DNA from: Fimenecus sp052298855
Lineage (GTDB): Bacteria; Bacillota; Clostridia; Oscillospirales; Acutalibacteraceae
NCBI GenBank assembly: GCA_052298855.1
Contig: DAVZXP010000007.1
Location: forward strand, 62,001 to 126,000
Length of the DNA: 64,000 bases
Direction of reading: 5' to 3'
The notes below the pieces were generated by a model. That model made no database searches, had not been told where the DNA came from, and worked only from the letters and a program-made list of their open reading frames with translations. The first letter of the stretch is position 1. Every line of letters starts with the position of its first letter. A program made the translations under genes and the position numbers. Positions 9,061 to 17,473 of this stretch are shown here, one piece after another.

Positions 9061-10061
9061 AAAAGCACGCAAATGTAGCTTTGTTTGTGCCACACGCAGG
9101 CTGTCCGCATCAATGCAGTTTTTGCAATCAAAAGACAATTTCAGGTTCTGTTAAGGCGCTTTCGACAGAAGATGTGAAAACGGCTTGTGAAATTGCGATA
9201 AAAAGCGGAAACACCTCTCCGGAAAGTTCTGAAATTGCATTTTTCGGCGGTAGTTTTACGGCTATTGACGAGGAATATATGATTTCTTTGCTTTCGGTGG
9301 CAAAAAAATATATAGACGAAAATTATTTCAAGGGTGTGCGGATTTCCACACGCCCTGATTGTATAAATGAGCATAAGCTTGAAATTTTGAAAAAATACGG
9401 TGTAACCTCCATTGAATTGGGAGCACAGAGCACAGATGACGAGGTTTTGCGTATTAACAGGCGAGGACACACCGCAAAGGATATTGAAAATGCGAGTATG
9501 CTCATTCGTGAAAACGGCTTTGAATTAGGACTTCAGATGATGACGGGACTTATGGGTTCTGATTTTGAAAAGGACATAAAAACTGCCGAAAAATTGATTG
9601 AATTAAAGCCCGATACTGTTAGAATTTATCCGACAATCGTGCTTGAAAATACTCCGCTTGCCGACTGTATGAAAAGCGGTGAGTATATTCCTCAAACCCT
9701 TGACGAAGCGGTAAAATTGTGTGCAAAACTCCTCGTGATGTTTCGTGAAAACGGCATAAAGGTTATAAGGCTCGGACTTCATTCAGGCGGAAATGTCGAG
9801 GACGGATACCTTGCAGGTGCGTATCATCCGGCATTTCGTGAGCTGTGCGAGGGCGAGATTTATCTTGAAAAAATGCTCTCGAAGCTCTCACAAAAAAGCC
9901 GTGAAAACGAATATGTAATCGAAGTTCCCGAAAAGTCGCTTTCAAAGGCAAAAGGACAGTTAAAAAGAAATGAAAAAGCATTGAAAAATCAAGGATTTTA
10001 TTGTACAATAAAGGGAAATGATTTTTTAGAAGATTTTGATATTATTGTGAAGGAAAAATGA
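9057..10061 (+). CDS. Elp3-like radical SAM protein
   Basis: The 334-residue protein has the radical-SAM cluster CxxxCxxC (Cys16, Cys20, Cys23 in AGCPHQCSFCNQ), an FFGGSFTAI motif, ISTRPDCIN, and VTSIELGAQS, which is the Elp3-type N-terminal module. It lacks the C-terminal acetyltransferase domain of true Elp3. Genes of this type often sit between rnc and smc in Clostridia and are usually annotated as coproporphyrinogen-oxidase-like or Elp3-like; no substrate is established. Translation starts at TTG overlapping the rnc stop as TTGA, which suggests coupling. Confidence 0.88.
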   Translation: MKKHANVALFVPHAGCPHQCSFCNQKTISGSVKALSTEDVKTACEIAIKSGNTSPESSEIAFFGGSFTAIDEEYMISLLSVAKKYIDENYFKGVRISTRPDCINEHKLEILKKYGVTSIELGAQSTDDEVLRINRRGHTAKDIENASMLIRENGFELGLQMMTGLMGSDFEKDIKTAEKLIELKPDTVRIYPTIVLENTPLADCMKSGEYIPQTLDEAVKLCAKLLVMFRENGIKVIRLGLHSGGNVEDGYLAGAYHPAFRELCEGEIYLEKMLSKLSQKSRENEYVIEVPEKSLSKAKGQLKRNEKALKNQGFYCTIKGNDFLEDFDIIVKEK

Positions 10062-10062
10062 T

Positions 10063-13000
10063 ATGTTTCTTAAAGCACTGGAAATGCAGGGATTTAAGTC
10101 TTTCCCCGATAAAACGGTACTTGAATTTAATAAAGGCGTAACAGCCGTAGTAGGACCTAACGGAAGCGGAAAAAGTAACATTTCGGACGCTGTGCGATGG
10201 GTTTTAGGCGAGCAGTCAACTAAAAATTTGCGTGGCTCGAAGATGGAGGACGTTATTTTTGACGGTACGGATATCAGAAAGGCAAAGGGCTTTGCCGAAG
10301 TAACTCTCCGTCTTGATAATAAGGACAGAACGCTTCAAAACGACAATGACGAGGTTTCTGTCACAAGACGTTATTTCCGTTCGGGCGAGAGCGAATATCT
10401 CATAAACGGCGAGTCCTCAAGGCTTCGTGATATAAACGAGTTGTTTATGGACACAGGTCTCGGTCGTGACGGTTATTCTATTGTCGGACAGGGCAGAATT
10501 GCCGATATGGTTTCTTCAAAGACGGGCGACAGACGAGAAATGCTTGAGGAGGCTGCGGGAATTTCCCATTTCCGTTATAGGCGTGCAGACGCTACTAAAA
10601 GGCTCAAGCAGGCGGAGGAAAATCTTGTCAGACTTCGTGATATTTTAACGGAGCTTGAAACGAGAGTAGGACCGCTTAAAGCTCAAAGCGAAAAAGCACA
10701 GAAGTTTATTGTGCTTGCCGAGGAACGCAAGGACCTTGAAATCGGTATTTGGCTTAACACCATTGACCGCACTAATGACAGACTTCGTGAGCAGGATCAT
10801 AAAATTTCAACCTCCGAGGTGAACTACAAGCAGGCAGAGGACGAGCTTGTGGCTATCGAGGAAAAAATCGATTCTGCGGCACAGGAAATTAAAAATATCA
10901 ATATAAAAATTGAGGAGATAAGAGCGCAGTCGTCGGTATCGGACGAGCAAATCTCGGCTCTTGAAACTCAACTTAAAGTTGAGGAAAACTCGATTTTACA
11001 TAATAACGAAACAATCGAAAGGCTTAAAAAGGATAAGTCGGACGAAAACGAAACGGAACAGCATCTTGACGAGAGAATAAGAGCTGCCGAGCAGGCTATC
11101 GAGCAAGCAAAGGCGGAAGTTACGGCTCTTGAAAACGAGATGTCCGAACTTACCGCAAGGGAAGAAAGTTTTAAGAGTGATAACGCAACATTCTCCGATA
11201 TGGCACAAAAGCTGTCGGCGGAAACTTCGGCACTTTCGGTTGAACTTGCGGATTGCAGAGTGTTGAGCGAAACGGCAAATTCTTCTATTGAGGAAATCAA
11301 AAACCGTATTTCCGCAATTGACAGCACACTCGGCGGCAGGCAAGAGGTTTACTTAAAATACAAGAAATCGCACGAGCAGGCACAGGAAGCGCTCAAAAGC
11401 TGCGAGGATGAAATAAATTCCATAAACAACTCAATCGACGGCTACACCTTGCGTTTGGAGTCGAGAGGTAAAAAGGCGTCGGACTGTGAAGCGTTGCTTT
11501 TTGAAAAAGAGAGAGAACTTCACAAGACCGAGGACAGAATAAGAATTTTGTCTGACCTTGAAAAGAGTATGGAGGGTTATTCCGGCGCTATTAAGGCGGT
11601 TATCCGTGAACAGCAAAGGGGTGCGCTTCGTGGTATCCACGGACCTCTTTCACAGCTTATCACGGTAAGGGATAAATATTCTACCGCTATCGAAACGGCT
11701 TTGGGTGCGGCGGTGCAGAATATCGTAACCGAGACGGAAAGCGATGCAAAGCGTGCTATCAATTTCCTTAAAATCTCACACTCGGGCAGAGCGACATTCT
11801 TGCCGATTTCCGCAATTAAGGGCAGAACGCTTACGGAAAAGGGTCTTGATGATGAGTTCGGATATGTCAATATGGCGTCTGAGCTTGTCGAAACCGACTC
11901 GAAATACCGTGAGATTATTAAATCACTTCTTGGCAGGACGGTTGTCTGTGATGACCTTGACTGTGCGGTTGCAATTGCTAAAAAATACACTTACAGATTT
12001 AAGATAGTTACCCTTGACGGACAGGTTATCAATGCAGGCGGCAGTATGACGGGCGGTTCAAGAACGCAGAACGCCGGTATTTTGAGCCGTGGCAACGAGA
12101 TTGAAAAGCTCACAAAGGGACTTGAAGCGATGAAGAATGAAATGGCTTCGTTGCAGTCGGACTTCAAGCAGTTGAGTGAGGATAAGGCGGCGGCACTTGC
12201 GGATTTAGAGGGTGCGCAGGGCGATTTGCTTCGTAAGAACGAGGAGAAAATCAGACTTCAGGGCGACTTAAAGCTTGCCAAGGAACAGCTTGATACCGTA
12301 TCGGGAGGCGTCGGCGAACTTGCAGAGGAAAAGCAGACGCTTCAAAAGAGAATTGATACTATAACCGAAAACGCAGCAAATGCGGTTGTTCGTGTTAAGG
12401 AATTGAACGAGCTTATTGCCAAAAAAGAGAGTGAACTTGAAAAACTCACAGGCGACAGAGAAAACATTATCGCTATGCGTGAGGAGCTTTCCGAAAAGGC
12501 TTCGGGATTAAGTCTTAAAATAATGTCACTCAATAAAGACATTGAAACAAACACCGACACCCTTGTTCACTTGAACGCTCGTAAGCAGGGACACACGGGT
12601 AAGGCAGAGGTGCTTGATTCGGAGATTGCAAGAATCAACGAGAAAAACGAGCAGTTAACTCAAAATATCGAAAATCTTTCGCTGAATATCGAGGAGCTCA
12701 AAAAGGGCTCAAGTGCATCAAGGCAGGAAATCGACGCTCTTATCGAAAGCCGTGACGGATACGAGAAACAGCAGAGCGATTTGCGACTTTTGGAGCGTTC
12801 AAAGACCGTTGAGCGTGAGCAGCTCGGTAATGAGCTTGCAAGACTTGAAGAGAAAAAAGTTGCAATGCGTAAGGAGTATGATGAGCTCAGCGCAAAGCTT
12901 TATGACGAGTATCAATTAACACGCCGTGAGGCTGCGGCGCTTGATATTAAAATCGACGACTATCAGCAGGCGGGCAAGCGTCTTTCAGAGTTGAAAGCAC

Positions 13001-13632
13001 AGATTAAAGCGTTAGGCTCTGTAAACGTTTCCGCAATAGACGAGTACAAGGAGGTTTCCGAGAGGTACGAGTTTATGTCGAAGCAGATAGGCGATGTCGA
13101 AAAGTCAAAGAACGAGCTTAACAAGCTTATCTATGATTTGACAGGCAAGATGGCATCACAGTTCAGAGAAAGCTTTAACAAAATCAACGCTCATTTCGGC
13201 GAAACCTTCTCGGAGCTTTTCGGCGGAGGCAAGGCGGAATTAAGGCTTGAAAACGAGCTTGATTTGCTTGAATGTGATATTGAAATCAAGGTTCAGCCGC
13301 CCGGAAAGAATGTTAAAAATATCGACCTTTTGTCAGGCGGTGAAAAGGCAATATCTGCTATCGCACTTTTGTTTGCGATACTCAAGGTTACACCTGCTCC
13401 GTTCTGTATTTTTGACGAGGTCGAAGCGGCTCTTGACGACGTAAACGTTTCAAGATATGCAAGCTACGTCAGAAGAATGACGAAGAACACACAGTTCATT
13501 CTCATTTCTCACAGACGAGGCACAATGGAAGAAGCAGATGTCCTTTACGGCGTAACAATGCAGGAAAAGGGCGTATCAAAGCTGCTTGAATTAAAGACTG
13601 CCGAAATGGCTAAAAAACTCGGTTTGGCATAA
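10063..13632 (+). CDS. smc: Chromosome segregation protein SMC
   Basis: The ATPase of bacterial condensin. The 1189-residue product shows the full layout: Walker A GPNGSGKS at residues 31-38, an N-terminal coiled coil to about residue 500, a hinge at roughly 510-650 (GYSGAIKAVIREQ, AGGSMTGGSRTQNAGIL), a second coiled coil, the ABC signature LSGGEKA near residue 1090 and Walker B CIFDEVEAALDD near 1116. It follows the radical SAM gene by 1 nt and precedes ftsY by 18 nt, the standard smc-ftsY arrangement. The ScpA/ScpB partners are not in this window. Confidence 0.98.
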   Translation: MFLKALEMQGFKSFPDKTVLEFNKGVTAVVGPNGSGKSNISDAVRWVLGEQSTKNLRGSKMEDVIFDGTDIRKAKGFAEVTLRLDNKDRTLQNDNDEVSVTRRYFRSGESEYLINGESSRLRDINELFMDTGLGRDGYSIVGQGRIADMVSSKTGDRREMLEEAAGISHFRYRRADATKRLKQAEENLVRLRDILTELETRVGPLKAQSEKAQKFIVLAEERKDLEIGIWLNTIDRTNDRLREQDHKISTSEVNYKQAEDELVAIEEKIDSAAQEIKNINIKIEEIRAQSSVSDEQISALETQLKVEENSILHNNETIERLKKDKSDENETEQHLDERIRAAEQAIEQAKAEVTALENEMSELTAREESFKSDNATFSDMAQKLSAETSALSVELADCRVLSETANSSIEEIKNRISAIDSTLGGRQEVYLKYKKSHEQAQEALKSCEDEINSINNSIDGYTLRLESRGKKASDCEALLFEKERELHKTEDRIRILSDLEKSMEGYSGAIKAVIREQQRGALRGIHGPLSQLITVRDKYSTAIETALGAAVQNIVTETESDAKRAINFLKISHSGRATFLPISAIKGRTLTEKGLDDEFGYVNMASELVETDSKYREIIKSLLGRTVVCDDLDCAVAIAKKYTYRFKIVTLDGQVINAGGSMTGGSRTQNAGILSRGNEIEKLTKGLEAMKNEMASLQSDFKQLSEDKAAALADLEGAQGDLLRKNEEKIRLQGDLKLAKEQLDTVSGGVGELAEEKQTLQKRIDTITENAANAVVRVKELNELIAKKESELEKLTGDRENIIAMREELSEKASGLSLKIMSLNKDIETNTDTLVHLNARKQGHTGKAEVLDSEIARINEKNEQLTQNIENLSLNIEELKKGSSASRQEIDALIESRDGYEKQQSDLRLLERSKTVEREQLGNELARLEEKKVAMRKEYDELSAKLYDEYQLTRREAAALDIKIDDYQQAGKRLSELKAQIKALGSVNVSAIDEYKEVSERYEFMSKQIGDVEKSKNELNKLIYDLTGKMASQFRESFNKINAHFGETFSELFGGGKAELRLENELDLLECDIEIKVQPPGKNVKNIDLLSGGEKAISAIALLFAILKVTPAPFCIFDEVEAALDDVNVSRYASYVRRMTKNTQFILISHRRGTMEEADVLYGVTMQEKGVSKLLELKTAEMAKKLGLA

Positions 13633-13650
13633 TGCCGAAAGGAAAAACCA

Positions 13651-14967
13651 ATGGGAATTTTCAGTAAAATCAATTTTGGTCTTACAAAGACCAGAAATAA
13701 AATGTCGGGTGCAATCGACGACCTTTTTGACAATGTCGATGAGGTTACCGATGACCTCTATGCCGAGCTTGAAGAAATTCTTGTTATGGCGGATGTCGGA
13801 ATGGTAACGGCTGTTCAGATTACGGAAACGCTCAAGAAGAACGCAGCTGAAAAGAAGCTTAAAACCCCCGACAAAATCAAGGCGGAAATGAAAAATGTTG
13901 TTGCAGAGCTGCTTTACGGCGGTGAGGATATGGGCTTGATAACACAACCGTCCGTTATCCTTGTAATCGGCGTAAACGGTGTAGGCAAGACAACGACTAT
14001 CGGTAAACTTGCCGCAATGTATAAAGCACAGGGCAAAAAGGTTTTGCTCGGTGCGGCGGACACCTTCAGAGCAGCGGCTATTGACCAGCTTCAAATTTGG
14101 GCTGACCGTTCGGGCGTCGATATTGTCAAGCACGCAGAGGGTGCAGATCCGGCGGCGGTTGTTTTCGATACCGTAAATGCCGCAAAGGCGAGAGATACCG
14201 ACATTGTAATAATCGATACCGCAGGCAGACTTCACAATAAGAAAAATCTTATGGAGGAGCTTGCAAAGATATACAGAGTTATTGACCGTGAGCTCCCCTA
14301 TTCCGACCGTGAAGTGCTTTTGGTGCTTGACGCAACAACGGGACAGAATGCGGTGAATCAGGCGAGAGAGTTTAAGGCAGTTGCCGAGATTACGGGAATT
14401 GTTCTTACAAAGCTTGACGGCACGGCAAGAGGCGGTGTTGTGCTTGCGATAAAGAATGAATTGGGAATACCCGTTAAATTTATCGGCGTCGGCGAGCAGA
14501 TTGACGATTTACAGCCGTTTAATCCGCAGGCATTTGCCGACGGACTTTTCCAAAAGATAGAATATGAGGAGGATGAAAATGAAAGCGAAAAGATTACTGA
14601 AAACATCTTGGGCGATATACGATCTGGTGTCGATGGACACGGCGACGGCGCAGATGAAGATAAACACAGCGGTAAAGAAGCTGTTTCATCCTCACAGGAA
14701 GAAAAAACAACAGGAGAGAATAACCTCTCTCAGACAGATAAAATCGGAGTTTCGCAATTACAACAGACGGCGCAGATGATCGACGAGCTTGCCGTTGAAA
14801 TGCTTGATGAGGTTGTGCCGAGCGAGGAAAGCGCAGAAGAAAATGCGGAAATTCCTCAGACGGAAGAGGCAGTAACCGAGGAAAAAGACGAACCCGAAGA
14901 ACAGGAAGAAAAGAAAGAGAAAAAAGAAAAGAGGGGATTTTTTGGACTTTTTAATCGCCACTCATAA
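13651..14967 (+). CDS. ftsY: Signal recognition particle receptor FtsY with C-terminal acidic extension
   Basis: FtsY is the membrane receptor GTPase for SRP-bound ribosomes. Residues 1-300 are the NG domain: N helices (DDLYAELEEILVMADVG), G1 GVNGVGKTT at 107-115, DTFRAAAIDQL, DTAGRLHNKKNLMEEL, G4 TKLDGTARGG and the closing motif DLQPFNPQAFADGLF. Unusually a further 136 residues follow: a Glu-rich, low-complexity region ending in a basic KKEKKEK patch and RGFFGLFNRHS. In E. coli the acidic A domain and a similar KRGFF membrane-binding motif are at the N terminus. The tail overlaps rdgB by 26 nt. See the finding on a second frame within the tail. Confidence 0.96.
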   Translation: MGIFSKINFGLTKTRNKMSGAIDDLFDNVDEVTDDLYAELEEILVMADVGMVTAVQITETLKKNAAEKKLKTPDKIKAEMKNVVAELLYGGEDMGLITQPSVILVIGVNGVGKTTTIGKLAAMYKAQGKKVLLGAADTFRAAAIDQLQIWADRSGVDIVKHAEGADPAAVVFDTVNAAKARDTDIVIIDTAGRLHNKKNLMEELAKIYRVIDRELPYSDREVLLVLDATTGQNAVNQAREFKAVAEITGIVLTKLDGTARGGVVLAIKNELGIPVKFIGVGEQIDDLQPFNPQAFADGLFQKIEYEEDENESEKITENILGDIRSGVDGHGDGADEDKHSGKEAVSSSQEEKTTGENNLSQTDKIGVSQLQQTAQMIDELAVEMLDEVVPSEESAEENAEIPQTEEAVTEEKDEPEEQEEKKEKKEKRGFFGLFNRHS

Positions 14968-15529
14968 TATGAAAAAAAGAGCCGAGCTTGAAAGAATTTT
15001 ATCTCCGCTCGGTATAAATGTTAAAACAGCAGACGAGCTTGGAATTGACCTTACGGATGTTGAGGAAACAGGCACAACATTTGAAGAAAATGCAAAGCTC
15101 AAGGCTGATTCGGGTTGTAAGGAAAGCGGTATGCCGTGTATTGCAGACGATTCGGGACTTATGGTTGACGCTCTTGACGGTGCTCCCGGTGTTTATTCGG
15201 CAAGGTTTGCGGGCGACCACGGAAATGATGAAAAGAACAATGATAAATTGCTCGATTGCTTAAAGGATGTACCCGACGATAAGAGAACGGCAAAGTATGT
15301 CGCTTGCGTTTGCTGTGTTTTCCCCGACGGCAGAGAATTTACCGTCAGAGGTGAGTGCCACGGCAAAATAGGCTATGAGAGAAAAGGAACTAACGGCTTC
15401 GGCTACGATCCGCTTTTCTACATTGACGGCAGAGCATTTGCGGAATACACACCTGAAGAAAAAGACAAGGTGAGCCACAGAGGTAACGCACTTCGTCTTT
15501 TTGCAGAGGAAGTTAAGAAGTATATATAA
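14942..15529 (+). CDS. rdgB: XTP/dITP diphosphatase (non-canonical purine NTP pyrophosphatase)
   Basis: Hydrolyses XTP, ITP and dITP to monophosphates, keeping deaminated purines out of nucleic acids. The 195-residue Ham1/RdgB protein has the N-terminal FLIATHNMKKRAEL, the catalytic/metal motif ADDSGLMVDAL, GAPGVYSARFAG, the base-recognition NGFGYDPLFY and the closing KDKVSHRGNA. Start is TTG at 14942, with GAGGGGA about 5 nt upstream, inside the ftsY tail. Usual family length; part of the ftsY transcript. Confidence 0.95.
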   Translation: MDFLIATHNMKKRAELERILSPLGINVKTADELGIDLTDVEETGTTFEENAKLKADSGCKESGMPCIADDSGLMVDALDGAPGVYSARFAGDHGNDEKNNDKLLDCLKDVPDDKRTAKYVACVCCVFPDGREFTVRGECHGKIGYERKGTNGFGYDPLFYIDGRAFAEYTPEEKDKVSHRGNALRLFAEEVKKYI

Positions 15530-15585
15530 TTAGATAAAAATATATAAAGATTGCAATAAACAATAAAACATAAACAGGAGAAATT

Positions 15586-15885
15586 ATGACAAGTAAAGAG
15601 AGAGCAGCTCTCAGATCACAGGCAAATACGCTTCAGGCGCTTTTTCAGGTGGGAAAGGGCGGAATATCCGATACGCTTATTAAGCAGACGGAGGACGCAC
15701 TCACGGCAAGAGAGCTTATTAAATTAAAGGTTTTGCGAGAAACTTGCCCCGACACACCGAGAGATATTGCCGAGAAATTGGCACTTGAAACAAATTCGGA
15801 GGTTGTCGGAGTTATCGGCGGAGTTATGATTTTATACAGATACAATCCGAAGCTTCACGAAAAGAAAAAAACAGTGAGAAAATAA
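15586..15885 (+). CDS. yhbY: YhbY-type CRM-domain RNA-binding protein
   Basis: A 99-residue single CRM domain: LRSQANTLQALFQVGKGG, ALTARELIKLKVL and the VVGVIGGVMILYRYNP strand with a conserved GxxG-like loop. YhbY binds pre-50S particles and is thought to aid large-subunit assembly. It has a clear CAGGAGAA ribosome site and ends 1 nt before nadD. The yhbY-nadD-yqeK-rsfS order matches the B. subtilis yqeI cluster. Confidence 0.95.
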   Translation: MTSKERAALRSQANTLQALFQVGKGGISDTLIKQTEDALTARELIKLKVLRETCPDTPRDIAEKLALETNSEVVGVIGGVMILYRYNPKLHEKKKTVRK

Positions 15886-15886
15886 T

Positions 15887-16513
15887 ATGAGAATAGGTGT
15901 TTTCGGCGGAACATTTAACCCTCCGCACAAGGGACATACACGGCTTGTTACGGAATTTTCGGAAAAGCTCGGTTTTGACAAAGCTTTGATAATTCCCGAT
16001 AAAGCTCCGGTACATAAATCGGCAGACGGCTTGGAGTCCGACACGGACAGGCTCAATATGTGCCGACTTGCGTTTTGTGATAAAAGATTTCAAGTCAGCG
16101 ATATTGAAATTAAGCGAGATACCGACAGCTACACGGTTTATACCTTGCGTGAGCTTAAGAAAATGTACCCCGATGATGATTTGTATTTGATTATCGGCTC
16201 GGATATGTTTTTGATGTTTTCAAGGTGGTATGAATACCGTGAAATACTCAATATGTGTACATTGTGCGTTGCTTCTCGTTGCGAGGAGGAAAGCCTTGAC
16301 GAGTTAAGGCGATATTCCGAAACCGAGCTTAAAATACCGATTGACAAACTTTCGGGCAAGGGAATAATAATTTCCCCCGTAGAACCGTTTGAGATAAGTT
16401 CAACAGAACTTAGAAAGCTGCTTAAAGCAGGCGAAAACACCGACTGCTATCTTGATAGCAAAGTTAGAAAATATATCGAGGACAGAGGACTTTATGGATA
16501 CCCAAAGAAATGA
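15887..16513 (+). CDS. nadD: Nicotinate-nucleotide adenylyltransferase
   Basis: Joins ATP and nicotinate mononucleotide to form deamido-NAD. The 208-residue protein has the nucleotidyltransferase HxGH-type loop GGTFNPPHKGH near the N terminus, LIIGSDMFLMFSRW in the middle and the C-terminal ISSTELRKLLK motif. It starts at ATG 15887 right after the yhbY stop (TAATATG) and overlaps yqeK by 20 nt. Normal length for the family. Confidence 0.97.
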   Translation: MRIGVFGGTFNPPHKGHTRLVTEFSEKLGFDKALIIPDKAPVHKSADGLESDTDRLNMCRLAFCDKRFQVSDIEIKRDTDSYTVYTLRELKKMYPDDDLYLIIGSDMFLMFSRWYEYREILNMCTLCVASRCEEESLDELRRYSETELKIPIDKLSGKGIIISPVEPFEISSTELRKLLKAGENTDCYLDSKVRKYIEDRGLYGYPKK

Positions 16514-17114
16514 AGAATTTGTCGAGGAAATCAAAAAAAGACTGAGTGAGTACAGATTTTATCATTCGCTGAACGTTGCGGACGAGGCAAAAAGGCTTGC
16601 AAAAAAATACGGAGCCGACGAGGATAAAGCCTTTACGGCAGGTCTTATTCACGATATAATGAAAGATACCGATTACGAAACTCAAAGGGAGTTAATCGAA
16701 AAATATTCGCATAAAATGACACCCACGGAGCTTGCAAACCCGAAAATATGGCATGCAATGAGTGGGGAAGTGTTTTTAAGGCACGAGCTTAACGTCAAGG
16801 ATGAGGATATACTCTCTGCGGTCAGGTATCACACAACGGCAAGGGATAATATGTCGCTGTTGGAAAAGGTTTTGTATATAGCCGATTACACTTCCGCAGA
16901 ACGCAATTACCCCGACGTTGACGTAATCAGGGAAAAGGCTGAAAGAAGCCTTGAAGAAGCAATGCTATACGGCTTGCAGTTTACAATAAAGGAAAATGTT
17001 GAAGCGGGAGCAGTCGTTCACCCCGACAGCATTCTCGCATATAATGAAGTCGCAATTTCCGAAAAGGAAAAAGCGAGAAAGGATGAAAGCAATGCAGACA
17101 AAGGAACTGCTTGA
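16494..17114 (+). CDS. yqeK: HD-domain hydrolase YqeK
   Basis: YqeK proteins are HD-domain phosphohydrolases; B. subtilis-type members cleave diadenosine tetraphosphate symmetrically. The metal motifs are present: RFYHSLNVADEA (first His), LIHDIMKD (HD), WHAMSGEVF and YHTTARDNM, then YIADYTSAERN. The ATG at 16494 was chosen over one 42 nt upstream because it has an AGAGGA ribosome site and the typical N terminus; the product is 206 residues. It overlaps nadD and rsfS at its two ends, so translation is likely coupled. Confidence 0.92.
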   Translation: MDTQRNEEFVEEIKKRLSEYRFYHSLNVADEAKRLAKKYGADEDKAFTAGLIHDIMKDTDYETQRELIEKYSHKMTPTELANPKIWHAMSGEVFLRHELNVKDEDILSAVRYHTTARDNMSLLEKVLYIADYTSAERNYPDVDVIREKAERSLEEAMLYGLQFTIKENVEAGAVVHPDSILAYNEVAISEKEKARKDESNADKGTA

Positions 17115-17445
17115 AAACACCGTCAAAATTCTCGATAATAAAAAGGCGGAGGACATTAAAGCACTTGAAATTACCGATTTGAGCTCGGTTGCGGATTATT
17201 TCGTAATCGTAAGCGGTACTTCATCAACGCATATAAAGGCGCTTGCCGAAGAGCTTGAGGAAAAGCTGACGGCTCTCGGAAAAGAGCCAAATCACGTAGA
17301 GGGCAGATCGACAGGCTGGATTTTGCTTGATTACGGAACAGTTATTGTCCACATTTTCACTCCTGCCGACAGAGAGAATTTCAACCTTGAAAAGCTCTGG
17401 CAGGACGCAAAAGAGGTTGACGTTTCAAAGTGGATAATTGAATAA
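17092..17445 (+). CDS. rsfS: Ribosomal silencing factor RsfS
   Basis: RsfS binds L14 on the 50S subunit and blocks subunit joining in poor growth conditions. The 117-residue product has the family core DLSSVADYFVIVSGTSSTHI, GRSTGWILLDYGTVIVHIF and the acidic end. ATG 17092 was chosen because AAAGGA lies 8 nt upstream and the N terminus QTKELLENTVKIL fits the family; the longer frame to 16996 would be inside yqeK. Overlap with yqeK is 23 nt. Confidence 0.95.
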   Translation: MQTKELLENTVKILDNKKAEDIKALEITDLSSVADYFVIVSGTSSTHIKALAEELEEKLTALGKEPNHVEGRSTGWILLDYGTVIVHIFTPADRENFNLEKLWQDAKEVDVSKWIIE

Positions 17446-17473
17446 AAATCACATCCGATACAGAGGTGCAATT

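Noticed and set aside
17446..17473. T-box riboswitch before leuS
   Set aside because: Only 28 nt separate rsfS and leuS; there is no room for specifier and antiterminator structures.
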